Source: Firmicutes bacterium CAG:646
Lineage (GTDB): Bacteria; Bacillota; Clostridia; Lachnospirales; Lachnospiraceae
Direction of reading: 5' to 3'
DNA length: 49,671 bases
NCBI GenBank assembly: GCA_000432335.1
Contig: HF995342.1
Location: forward strand, 8,216-57,886
Every line of letters begins with the position of its first letter. The stretch's first letter is position 1. This document shows positions 32,759 to 41,138 of this stretch, one piece after another. The notes under the pieces are model-generated. The model worked only from the letters and a program-made list of their open reading frames with translations, ran no database searches and was not told where the DNA came from. A program made the position numbers and the translations under genes.

Positions 32759-33810
32759 GTACATGGGATTTTTATGAGGGAAAAAGAGTGTTGATCACCG
32801 GACATACAGGATTTAAGGGGGCCTGGCTGTCTCAGATACTTTTGATGGCGGGAGCCGACCTTACGGGCTATGCTTTGAAGCCTCCCACAGAGCCTAATCT
32901 GTTTTCTGCTCTGGGACTGGAAAAAAAGATGCGGTCTGTGGAGGGGGATATCCGGGAGCAGGAAAAGCTGTGGAAAGTGATAGAAGAGACAAAACCGGAA
33001 CTGGTGCTGCATTTGGCAGCGCAGCCGATTGTGAGGGAATCTTATCGGAATCCGGTATACACTTATGAAACAAATGTGATGGGAACGGTGAATATTCTGG
33101 AGGGGATTCGCCGGACAGACAGTGTAAGATCTTTTTTAAATGTAACTACCGATAAGGTATATAAAAATAATGAGTGGGAATGGGGGTATCGGGAGACGGA
33201 TGAGTTGGACGGTTATGATCCGTATTCCAACAGTAAATCCTGTTCTGAGCTGGTAACACACAGTTATAAAAACTCTTTTTTAAATGAATCAGGAGTGGCA
33301 GTTTCCACGGCGAGAGCAGGAAATGTGATCGGCGGCGGAGATTTTGCAGAGGATCGGATTATTCCAGACTGTGTGCGAGCGGTATCTAAAGGAAAGAAGA
33401 TTATGGTGAGAAATCCTCACTCTACCCGGCCGTATCAGCATGTGCTGGAGCCTTTGGGAGCATATCTTAAGATCGTACAGGCACAGTATGAGAATCCAAA
33501 GAAGGGGGGAGCTTATAATGTGGGACCGGATGACAGAGACTGCATTACTACAGGGACTCTGGCAGATCTGTTTTGCGGAGCCTGGCAGCAGGGAGCTGAG
33601 TGGGAAAATTTGTACGTGGGAGGACCCCACGAGGCTAATTTCCTGAAGCTGGATTGTTCCAGAATCCGAAATGTTTTGAATTGGAAACCTCATTGGCAGG
33701 TAAAGACGGCTGTGGAAAAGACGGTGGATTGGTATCAGGCATATCTTGCGGAGGAAAATATGACTGTTTTTACGGAGCGTCAGATTCGGGAATATGAGGA
33801 AGAAGAGTAA
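32755..33810 (+). CDS. rfbG: CDP-glucose 4,6-dehydratase
   Basis: A 351-residue short-chain dehydrogenase/reductase that converts CDP-glucose to CDP-4-keto-6-deoxyglucose. The NAD site is VLITGHTGFKGAWLSQ. The catalytic residues are Thr-Thr in NVTTDKVYKN and the YxxxK motif in YDPYSNSKSCSE. RAGNVIGGGDFAEDRIIPD and the C-terminal DCSRIRNVLNWKPHW are typical of RfbG/DdhB. It is translationally coupled to rfbF and feeds the RfbH dehydrase two genes downstream. Confidence 0.95.
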   Translation: MSTWDFYEGKRVLITGHTGFKGAWLSQILLMAGADLTGYALKPPTEPNLFSALGLEKKMRSVEGDIREQEKLWKVIEETKPELVLHLAAQPIVRESYRNPVYTYETNVMGTVNILEGIRRTDSVRSFLNVTTDKVYKNNEWEWGYRETDELDGYDPYSNSKSCSELVTHSYKNSFLNESGVAVSTARAGNVIGGGDFAEDRIIPDCVRAVSKGKKIMVRNPHSTRPYQHVLEPLGAYLKIVQAQYENPKKGGAYNVGPDDRDCITTGTLADLFCGAWQQGAEWENLYVGGPHEANFLKLDCSRIRNVLNWKPHWQVKTAVEKTVDWYQAYLAEENMTVFTERQIREYEEEE

Positions 33811-33838
33811 CTAAGTAAGTTAAAGGATGGAAGATTAT

Positions 33839-35824
33839 ATGAAAAAGAATCGGGAAGTAATCTGTGGGGCAGCGGCTTTGCTTGCGGCAGCTTTCTTTTT
33901 TGTAGGTTGCCTGCAGATTCCGATAATTTCCGAAAAAATAAGCAGTTTGGGAAATATCAACATTTTAGTATACGGGATGTCGCTGATCCTGTTTTGTGCT
34001 TTTTGCATTATAGGATTGGTTGTCGTAAGAAGGATGAAACCATCGTCCCATTCCATTTTGGAATCTGTCTGGGTAAAAGGCGGAATGTTGGTTTTACTTC
34101 TGGTGGGTCAGGCAGTATTTTTTATAGTGGGAGTTTCTCAGGAGACACAACAGGTAGGCAGCGTGGCGGGAAGATATGGCTGGCATACCCAGCCTTTGTG
34201 GCTGATGGCAGCTCTCTTTTTCGTGGAACTGGCTGCTTTTTTCTGGATATATCGGAAGATTACAGTGGAAGAAAAATGCGGAGAATGGCTCTTATATGTG
34301 CTGTATGCAGTTCTTACCATTCTGGTATTTTACAGTATGGATACGCCGAATATTTTTGGAAGAGGGGAGTGGGGAGACAGCTATCATGCCCATGCCTACT
34401 TTAATTCTATCTATAATGTACACTGGGGGATGCCCTATACGGCGGAGCTGACCAGCATTTACGGACATTATGCCCTGCTTTGGAAATTACCTATGAAGTT
34501 AATCGGGGGAGATTTTCGGATGTTTGTGCTTTTGATGGCGGCATTGGGAGCAATCAGCCATCTTTGCGCATTCCTTACAATTCATCAGGTGATAAAAGGC
34601 AGAGTTCTTCGGGGAGTGGCAGCGATCGCCTGCGCCTTTCCGATTTTGGGGATGCGCGGAGGATATTATTGGCAGCTTTGGCCCCATCGCATGATTTTTC
34701 CTGCGATTATGATGCTCTATGCAGTGACCATATTGCGAAAAAAGAAATTTGGATGGAAAACGGCCCTTTCTGGTTATCTGATCTGTATGTTGGGTGTGAT
34801 CTGGAATACGGAGACTGGTATGATTCTGGCAGCGGCATGGGCGGCAGTACATATCTGTTATCTTTTCAGTGAAGGAGCGTGTAACTGGAAGAGAATAGGG
34901 AAGTATGGGATTTTCCATCTGGCAGGGGTGGCAGGTTCTTTTGCGGGAGCCTATGGGCTTGTAAATCTGTATAATATTTTGAAACACAGTCCGGTAAATA
35001 CCTTAAAAGAATTTATGCTTCCTCTGATGTCGGACGCTTACATGACAGACGTACTTCATTTGGACCTTTCCATGTATCCCAGCGCTTATATGGCTGAGGT
35101 GACCTTGTTTCTGATCGGGGTTTTTCTGGGAATTGCCGGATGGCGGTGGTTTCGGGAGAAGGGAACGGAAGTGCCCTGGAAAAAATATTTGTTGTTTTTT
35201 GTGTGTATCAGTGCGTTGGGAAGATTGGTTTATTATATGAACCGTCCCGCTTATCACAATCTGGATTGCTGCCACTTTTCGGCGGTACTTTTGCTGGCGT
35301 ATCTGGGTGAACAGGGGCTTTGGATGATACGGAAGGGAAACTGGAAACAGTGGAGAACGTACAGTTTTGAGAGAATTGTAAAGAGTAGTATCGGGGTGGT
35401 CTGTGGGGCGGCACTGATCGTTATGGCTACAGGAACAGCACTGCAGTTTTCCCAGAACAGTGAAATCAAAGAAAATTTTCATAATCAGGAGGAATTGGAT
35501 CAGTTTCTTCAGACAGTGGAACAGCAGATTCCGGCAAATACTTTTGCCTTTGGTCTGAATGTGGCAGAAATATATAGTATGCTGCACTGGAATACCCAGT
35601 GTTTTACCATGGATTTCAGCGATATGTTTGTGGTGCAGGATTCTGCAAAACAGTTGGTGGAACAAATGCAGCAGGGCGTGGAGCAGGTATTTACCAGCAG
35701 CGCCTCCCTTCCTATTTTGGAGCAATTTCATCCGGAAGGATATCAGTGGTTTATGGAAACGTATACATTGGATAAAAATCTGTCCATTCAGGGGACAGAG
35801 TTTCAGTTTTATGTGAGAAAATGA
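33839..35824 (+). CDS. Multi-spanning membrane protein, probable GT-C type glycosyltransferase
   Basis: A 661-residue integral membrane protein with roughly a dozen hydrophobic helices and a C-terminal extracytoplasmic domain of about 120 residues. After the fourth helix comes an acidic, aromatic loop, GRGEWGDSYHAHAYFNS and then YTAELTSIYGHYALLWK. This resembles the first extracytoplasmic loop of lipid-linked-sugar (GT-C) transferases, with an Asp suited to catalysis. The family was not recognised by name. The second ATG (33839) is preferred because the first (33827) has no room for a ribosome site. Its position between rfbG and rfbH ties it to the CDP-sugar pathway, perhaps transferring the sugar outside the membrane. 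A polymerase role is the alternative. Confidence 0.6.
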   Translation: MKKNREVICGAAALLAAAFFFVGCLQIPIISEKISSLGNINILVYGMSLILFCAFCIIGLVVVRRMKPSSHSILESVWVKGGMLVLLLVGQAVFFIVGVSQETQQVGSVAGRYGWHTQPLWLMAALFFVELAAFFWIYRKITVEEKCGEWLLYVLYAVLTILVFYSMDTPNIFGRGEWGDSYHAHAYFNSIYNVHWGMPYTAELTSIYGHYALLWKLPMKLIGGDFRMFVLLMAALGAISHLCAFLTIHQVIKGRVLRGVAAIACAFPILGMRGGYYWQLWPHRMIFPAIMMLYAVTILRKKKFGWKTALSGYLICMLGVIWNTETGMILAAAWAAVHICYLFSEGACNWKRIGKYGIFHLAGVAGSFAGAYGLVNLYNILKHSPVNTLKEFMLPLMSDAYMTDVLHLDLSMYPSAYMAEVTLFLIGVFLGIAGWRWFREKGTEVPWKKYLLFFVCISALGRLVYYMNRPAYHNLDCCHFSAVLLLAYLGEQGLWMIRKGNWKQWRTYSFERIVKSSIGVVCGAALIVMATGTALQFSQNSEIKENFHNQEELDQFLQTVEQQIPANTFAFGLNVAEIYSMLHWNTQCFTMDFSDMFVVQDSAKQLVEQMQQGVEQVFTSSASLPILEQFHPEGYQWFMETYTLDKNLSIQGTEFQFYVRK

Positions 35825-35839
35825 AAAGGAGAGAAAAAC

Positions 35840-37177
35840 ATGTTTGAAAAAATGACGGAACAGCAGGCAAGAGAGCAGATTCTGGAAATGACGAAGGCTT
35901 ACTGTGAAAAGTATCATAATCAGAAAAAACCTTATGAAAAAGGTGACAGGATTCCCTATGCTTCCCGGGTTTACGGTTCTGAGGAAATGGTAAATCTGGT
36001 GGATAGTTCACTGGAATTTTGGCTGACAGCGGGAAGATACACAACGAAATTTGAGAAAGATTTTGCTGATTATCTGGGTGTAAAATACTGTTCTCTGGTA
36101 AATTCCGGTTCTTCTGCAAATCTTTTGGCATTTATGGCATTGACCTCTCCGTTATTGAAAGAGAGACAGGTGCTTCCGGGGGATGAGGTGATTACAGTAG
36201 CAGCGGGATTTCCTACCACTGTGGCGCCTATGATCCAGTATGGGGTAGTTCCGGTATTTGTGGATATTTCTATTCCTCAGTACAATATTGATCCATCTCT
36301 TTTGGAGGGAGCAGTTTCAGAAAAGACGAAAGCGGTGATGCTGGCGCATACGCTGGGAAATCCTTTTGATCTTCAGGCGGTGCGGGATTTCTGTAAAAAA
36401 TATAACCTGTGGCTGATCGAGGATAACTGTGACGCTTTAGGTTCCCGTTATGTGATCGACGGGGAAGAAAAGCTTACGGGAACCATCGGCGATATCGGAA
36501 CTTCCAGTTTCTATCCGCCTCATCATATGACTATGGGAGAGGGAGGAGCCGTATATACCTGTAATCCTCTGCTCCATAAGATTGTCCGTTCGCTTCGGGA
36601 TTGGGGACGGGACTGCGTGTGCGCTCCGGGACAGGATAACTTGTGTGGACATCGTTTTGACCGTCAGTACGGAGAACTTCCGTTAGGCTACGATCATAAA
36701 TATGTATATTCTCATTTTGGATATAATCTGAAGGCTACGGACATGCAGGCAGCAGTGGGCTGCGCTCAGTTAGAAAAATTCCCGTCTTTTGTGGAACGGA
36801 GAATCCATAACTTTACCTATCTGAAAAATGCCCTGAAAGGTACAGAAGATAAACTGATCCTGCCGGAGGCTTGTGAAAATTCTACCCCGAGCTGGTTTGG
36901 ATTTTTGATTACCTGCCGGGAAGGGGTGGACAGAAATAAGCTGGTACAGAAGATCGAGGCAAAAGGGGTACAGACGCGTATGCTGTTTGCAGGCAATCTG
37001 ATCAAGCATCCGTGTTTTGATCAGATGCGGGCTTCAGGAAAAGGATATCGGGTAGCGGGAAGTCTGGAAAATACAGACCGTATCCTGAAAGATACTTTCT
37101 GGATCGGTGTATATCCGGGCATGACGGACGAGATGCTGGATGGTATGGCGGATGCTATCCGGGAAGCTCTGGCATAA
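35840..37177 (+). CDS. rfbH: CDP-6-deoxy-4-keto-glucose 3-dehydrase (E1)
   Basis: A 445-residue PMP- and [2Fe-2S]-dependent enzyme that removes the C-3 hydroxyl to form the 3,6-dideoxy-4-keto sugar. It has the aminotransferase fold, but the PLP lysine is replaced by histidine (SSFYPPHHMTMGEGG, His228-His229), the hallmark of E1. The iron-sulfur cysteines follow the E1 pattern: Cys197, Cys259, Cys261 and Cys269 (CxC then seven residues to the last). The family requires an E3 flavin-ferredoxin reductase to deliver electrons; no such gene lies in this window. It begins after AAAAGGAGAG and shares the operon. Confidence 0.95.
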   Translation: MFEKMTEQQAREQILEMTKAYCEKYHNQKKPYEKGDRIPYASRVYGSEEMVNLVDSSLEFWLTAGRYTTKFEKDFADYLGVKYCSLVNSGSSANLLAFMALTSPLLKERQVLPGDEVITVAAGFPTTVAPMIQYGVVPVFVDISIPQYNIDPSLLEGAVSEKTKAVMLAHTLGNPFDLQAVRDFCKKYNLWLIEDNCDALGSRYVIDGEEKLTGTIGDIGTSSFYPPHHMTMGEGGAVYTCNPLLHKIVRSLRDWGRDCVCAPGQDNLCGHRFDRQYGELPLGYDHKYVYSHFGYNLKATDMQAAVGCAQLEKFPSFVERRIHNFTYLKNALKGTEDKLILPEACENSTPSWFGFLITCREGVDRNKLVQKIEAKGVQTRMLFAGNLIKHPCFDQMRASGKGYRVAGSLENTDRILKDTFWIGVYPGMTDEMLDGMADAIREALA

Positions 37178-37191
37178 AGGAGAAGAAGGAT

Positions 37192-38520
37192 ATGGTGATA
37201 GATGAAAAACTTCGCTGGATGGGTTTCTGGATGCTGGATGCGCTGAAGGGAAGACCGGTGCGGAAATATTATGACCAGATCAGTGAGGGATGGAAGAAAG
37301 GAACTTCTATTCGGGAAACAGAAGAGAAAATTCAGTCTCTTATCGCCCATGCGGTGAAAACCACGGAATTTTATAAAAAATATCCGGAAACCATTTCTTT
37401 GACGGATCTTCCCGTTGTAAATAAAGATACCTTTCGGGAACATTATGAAGAATTTCTTTCTTCTGTATATAAGGATGCGCCGGATAATCGGGTGATGTGT
37501 ACCAGCGGTTCCACAGGGACCCCCCTGCGCATGATCCAGAATAAGGACAAGATCAACCACAATACAGCGGCGGGAATTTTCCTGGGCGCAGTGGTGGGTT
37601 ATTATATTGGTATGAAAGAGGCATTCATCCGCGTGTGGGTAAACAATGTGAAAAAAAGCAAGTTTCGTTTGATTCAGGAAAATCTGATCATGATGGACAG
37701 CTCCCGTATGGACGACGAGGCTTTGAGACAGATGGTGGACACGATTATAAAGAAGAAAGTGAAATGTCTGGTGGGATATTCTTCTGCCCTGGGAGAATTG
37801 AGCAGATATATCGAAGAACATTCGGTGGATGGCAGTAAATTTTCTGTAGAGGCGATCATCCCGATTTCAGAAACGATGCCCGAACCGGTAAGACGAAAGA
37901 TGCAAAGTCAGTTTTGCTGTCCGGTACAGGCATGGTATTCCAATGAAGAGAATGGGATCATGGGAGTCCAGAATCAGAAAAATGAAGGATATCGTATTGA
38001 TACGGAGAGTTATTATTATGAAATCCTGAAGATGGATTCCGATGAGCCTGCTGAACCAGGAGAGTTGGGAAGAATCGTGATCACGGATCTTTATAATTAT
38101 GCGTTTCCGATTCTTCGGTATGACAATGGAGATACGGCAGTAGCTCAGAGATGGGAAGAAGATGGAAGATATAAGCTATATCTGGGAGCGCTTTACGGGA
38201 GACGGAGCGATCTGATCTATAACTGTAAAGGGAGGGCGGTTACGCCGTATATTATTACCAATAATCTCTGGGACGTAAAAGGAGTAAAACAGTATCGTTT
38301 TATTCAGGAGGATGTGAAAAAATACACGTTATGGCTGAATGGTGATCCGGCCCAGATGGATCAGGAAGAGATTGTGGGACGAATCCGCCCTTATTTGGGA
38401 GAAGAGGCGGAGATTACCGTGGAGCTGGTAGATGAGATTCCGGTACTGGCTTCAGGAAAACGGAAATACATAGAAAACCGATGTGAGAAATATCAGACAC
38501 GGAAAGGATTTTGCGGATAG
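37192..38520 (+). CDS. CapK/PaaK-like adenylate-forming ligase (copy 1)
   Basis: A 442-residue member of the phenylacetate-CoA ligase (PaaK/CapK) branch of adenylating enzymes. The ATP-binding loop is MCTSGSTGTPLRM, and a second motif is WYSNEENGIMGVQ. DSDEPAEPGELGRIVITDLYN and the C-terminal lid PVLASGKRKYIENRC follow. In polysaccharide gene clusters such proteins are thought to activate an acid for attachment to a sugar, but their reactions are poorly known. A paralogue is encoded at 39742 with the same DSDEPAEPGELGRIV block, so the two arose by duplication and may have different substrates. Starts after AAGGAGAAG, 14 bases after rfbH. Confidence 0.82.
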   Translation: MVIDEKLRWMGFWMLDALKGRPVRKYYDQISEGWKKGTSIRETEEKIQSLIAHAVKTTEFYKKYPETISLTDLPVVNKDTFREHYEEFLSSVYKDAPDNRVMCTSGSTGTPLRMIQNKDKINHNTAAGIFLGAVVGYYIGMKEAFIRVWVNNVKKSKFRLIQENLIMMDSSRMDDEALRQMVDTIIKKKVKCLVGYSSALGELSRYIEEHSVDGSKFSVEAIIPISETMPEPVRRKMQSQFCCPVQAWYSNEENGIMGVQNQKNEGYRIDTESYYYEILKMDSDEPAEPGELGRIVITDLYNYAFPILRYDNGDTAVAQRWEEDGRYKLYLGALYGRRSDLIYNCKGRAVTPYIITNNLWDVKGVKQYRFIQEDVKKYTLWLNGDPAQMDQEEIVGRIRPYLGEEAEITVELVDEIPVLASGKRKYIENRCEKYQTRKGFCG

Positions 38521-38525
38521 GACAG

Positions 38526-39755
38526 ATGGGGAAGAATACAGAGAAACAAAAAAAACTGGTTTCCAATACGTTTTACACCATTGGGGGAATGCTTGCTCTG
38601 AATGGTGTGCTCCAGCTGGTGATCACTCCGCTTTTGAACAGAGAGTTGGGGGCGGATCAGCTGGGGGATATGCTTTTTGTGCTGGGGCTGGTGAGTATTC
38701 TCTGTCCTTCCGTGGGGCAGGCTTTAAATACCAGTCGTCTGGTGGTGCGTCGGGATCATCCGGTAGTGAATGGAGATTATGACAGGATCTTACTGCTCTT
38801 TGGAATACCGGGAAGCCTGATCGCTCTGTGGATTTTTCGGGAAAGTATTCATGGAACCTTTATGGCAGTGGGAATATTCCTGCTTTTCCTGCTGACAGTT
38901 TTTCGATATTATGGAGATGTGGAATATCGGTTGAACCTGAATTATCAGCGGTATTTTATCTATTATGTGCTGATTGCTGTCGGTTATCTGGCAGGTTACG
39001 GGATTTACCGGATTACGGGAAGCTGGATATGGATTTATCTGGTTGGAGAGATGGCGGCGCTGATCTTTGTGACTTTGACAGGTCAGGTCTTTAAAAAATT
39101 CTGGGTAAAAAGCGACAGTTTCTCCGTTGCCCTGAACAGGGGATTTTTCCTGACATTGTCTTATCTGGTGACTAACGCCACATTAAATATGGACCGCATT
39201 GTGCTGAAAGCCTTCACAGGGAATACGCAGGTGACGGAGTATTATGTACTTTCTCTGGTGGGAAAGACCATGGTGCTTCTCATCGCCCCCATTAATACGA
39301 TTCTTATTTCTTATCTTACGAGAAGAAAAGAATTGCTGACAAAATCGCAGTTTTTGAAAGCGGCAGCGGCAGGAGGCGGTGTGAGTTTTGTGTTTTTTCT
39401 GGGGTGTCAGGTGGGGACGCCCCTGTTTGTGTGGCTTTTTTACCGAAATCTCTATGAACAGGTAAAAGGTCTGGTTACCGTGGTAAATCTAACCCAGGTG
39501 TTGGGGATGTATTCCGCATTTTTGTTTATTCTCGTTCTGACATTTGCCAGTGAGAAATGGCAGCTGTGGCTGCAGGCAGCCCATTTTATAGTCTTGACGG
39601 CAGCTACGGTTTTTGCGACAGGAAAATATGGAATTGCAGGATTTGCCTGGGCGGCGCTGGGAGCAAACCTTCTTCGGGTTGTGGCGGTGATTCTTCTGGG
39701 AGCTGTAAAGGCTTCCAGTAAACGTAAGGAAGGAAAAACGTATGCAGATTGGTGA
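38526..39755 (+). CDS. Polysaccharide flippase-like membrane protein
   Basis: A 409-residue membrane protein with about twelve helices, similar in layout to Wzx/MATE-type oligosaccharide flippases. It begins with MGKNTEKQKKLVSNTFYTIGGMLAL, has NRELGADQLGDMLF after the first helix, and a central NATLNMDRIVLKAF typical of this superfamily. The ATG at 38526 is used (GGATAGGA before it); a TTG at 38511 is possible but would overlap the preceding stop and lacks spacing. It is encoded between the two CapK-like ligases and overlaps the second by 14 bases. It probably moves the lipid-linked repeat unit or a modified precursor across the membrane. Confidence 0.78.
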   Translation: MGKNTEKQKKLVSNTFYTIGGMLALNGVLQLVITPLLNRELGADQLGDMLFVLGLVSILCPSVGQALNTSRLVVRRDHPVVNGDYDRILLLFGIPGSLIALWIFRESIHGTFMAVGIFLLFLLTVFRYYGDVEYRLNLNYQRYFIYYVLIAVGYLAGYGIYRITGSWIWIYLVGEMAALIFVTLTGQVFKKFWVKSDSFSVALNRGFFLTLSYLVTNATLNMDRIVLKAFTGNTQVTEYYVLSLVGKTMVLLIAPINTILISYLTRRKELLTKSQFLKAAAAGGGVSFVFFLGCQVGTPLFVWLFYRNLYEQVKGLVTVVNLTQVLGMYSAFLFILVLTFASEKWQLWLQAAHFIVLTAATVFATGKYGIAGFAWAALGANLLRVVAVILLGAVKASSKRKEGKTYADW

Positions 39756-41058
39756 AGTTCTGAGAAGAGTAGTATTTAACGGGCTGGATGCGGTAAAGGG
39801 CGGAAAGCTGAAAAAACTGAAAGAGGTAAATAAAAGAGAGATTGTGGAGGGTGTTACAGAAGATTATCGGGAGAGAAGAGTTCAGGCGCTTCTGGAATAC
39901 GCAAAATGTCATTCTCCTTATTATAGAGAGAGTCCCCAGTGGAAAACCTTATCGGATTTTCCGGTGTTGATGAAGGGGGATTTTATAGAAAATTATGACA
40001 AGATTCTGGTGGATAACAGCGGGGAACAGGGAAACTTGTATCGTCTCAGTACCAGCGGGTCTACGGGTACTCCATTTACTGTGTTGTGTGATGGGGATAA
40101 GATGAACCGGGTGAATATGAACTTTATTTCCTGTATGGAACTGAATGATTTTCGGATGGGAATGAAGAGAGGAGAGTTCCGGGCGTGGATAAAGGGGAAA
40201 AATACCATCAGTATGTGGAAATCTTTCAAAAATAATCTGATCATGGTGGATATCTCCAATATGGGAGAGGAAGCTCTGGAAAAAATCTGCCGGGATATCG
40301 AAAAGAAGAAAATTCAGGTATTAGTCAGTTATTCCAGCGCACTGGTGGCGCTGTCCCAATATTTGAAAAAAACGGAAAGAGATATCAGCAAATGGAAGGT
40401 GGAGATGATCTTTTCCATGGGGGAGGCTTTGCCGGACGGCACTTACGATCTTCTTAAAGAAATTTTTGGATTTTCACCAGTGCGTTCTTATGGAAATAAT
40501 GAAAATGGTTTTATCGCCATCCAGTTGGACGAGGAAAAAGAATACACCATCGATCTGTATAATTTCTATACGGAGATTTTGAAAATGGATTCCGATGAAC
40601 CGGCAGAGCCGGGAGAATTGGGAAGGATCGTGGTTACCGATTATTACAATAAAACCTTCCCCATGATCCGCTATGATACGGGAGATACCGGCAAGATGCG
40701 GATTTATAAGGATGAAAAGGGAAGAGTTCACGGGAAATTTTTAGAGATTTATGGGCGGAGAGGATCGCTGATGTATAACTGTCAGGGAGAGCCTCTGTCC
40801 ATCCATGTGTTTATGAATATCCTGCTGAATTTTGAAGGCGTGGTATATCAGGCAAAATGCATTCAGTGGGAAAAGAAAAAATATGAGCTGCTGATCAATG
40901 CAGACCGGGAAAAGCTGAAAATAGAGGAAGTATTGGCGGCCTACAGAAAATATCTGGGAGAGGAAGCCCAGATTCAGGTGACATATGTGGAAGAAATTCC
41001 GGTGCAGTCATCTGGAAAATTTATGGTATGTGAGAATCGCTGCCCGGATTATCAGTAG
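39742..41058 (+). CDS. CapK/PaaK-like adenylate-forming ligase (copy 2)
   Basis: A 438-residue paralogue of the protein from 37192, with STSGSTGTPFTVL as ATP loop, SYGNNENGFIAIQ, DSDEPAEPGELGRIVVTDYYN and the C-terminal PVQSSGKFMVCENRCPDY. It keeps the family lysine in the final loop. Starts after AAGGAAGG, within the end of the flippase gene. The pairing with copy 1 around a flippase suggests that both act on the same surface glycan. Substrate unknown. About 80 non-coding bases separate it from the TPP enzyme gene. Confidence 0.82.
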   Translation: MQIGEVLRRVVFNGLDAVKGGKLKKLKEVNKREIVEGVTEDYRERRVQALLEYAKCHSPYYRESPQWKTLSDFPVLMKGDFIENYDKILVDNSGEQGNLYRLSTSGSTGTPFTVLCDGDKMNRVNMNFISCMELNDFRMGMKRGEFRAWIKGKNTISMWKSFKNNLIMVDISNMGEEALEKICRDIEKKKIQVLVSYSSALVALSQYLKKTERDISKWKVEMIFSMGEALPDGTYDLLKEIFGFSPVRSYGNNENGFIAIQLDEEKEYTIDLYNFYTEILKMDSDEPAEPGELGRIVVTDYYNKTFPMIRYDTGDTGKMRIYKDEKGRVHGKFLEIYGRRGSLMYNCQGEPLSIHVFMNILLNFEGVVYQAKCIQWEKKKYELLINADREKLKIEEVLAAYRKYLGEEAQIQVTYVEEIPVQSSGKFMVCENRCPDYQ

Positions 41059-41138
41059 GTTGTAACGATGCAGTAGTCTGCTGTGAAGGGACTGAACAGT
41101 TAGATTTTGCTGACAGGAGGGAAAAGAGGTAGAAAAAC

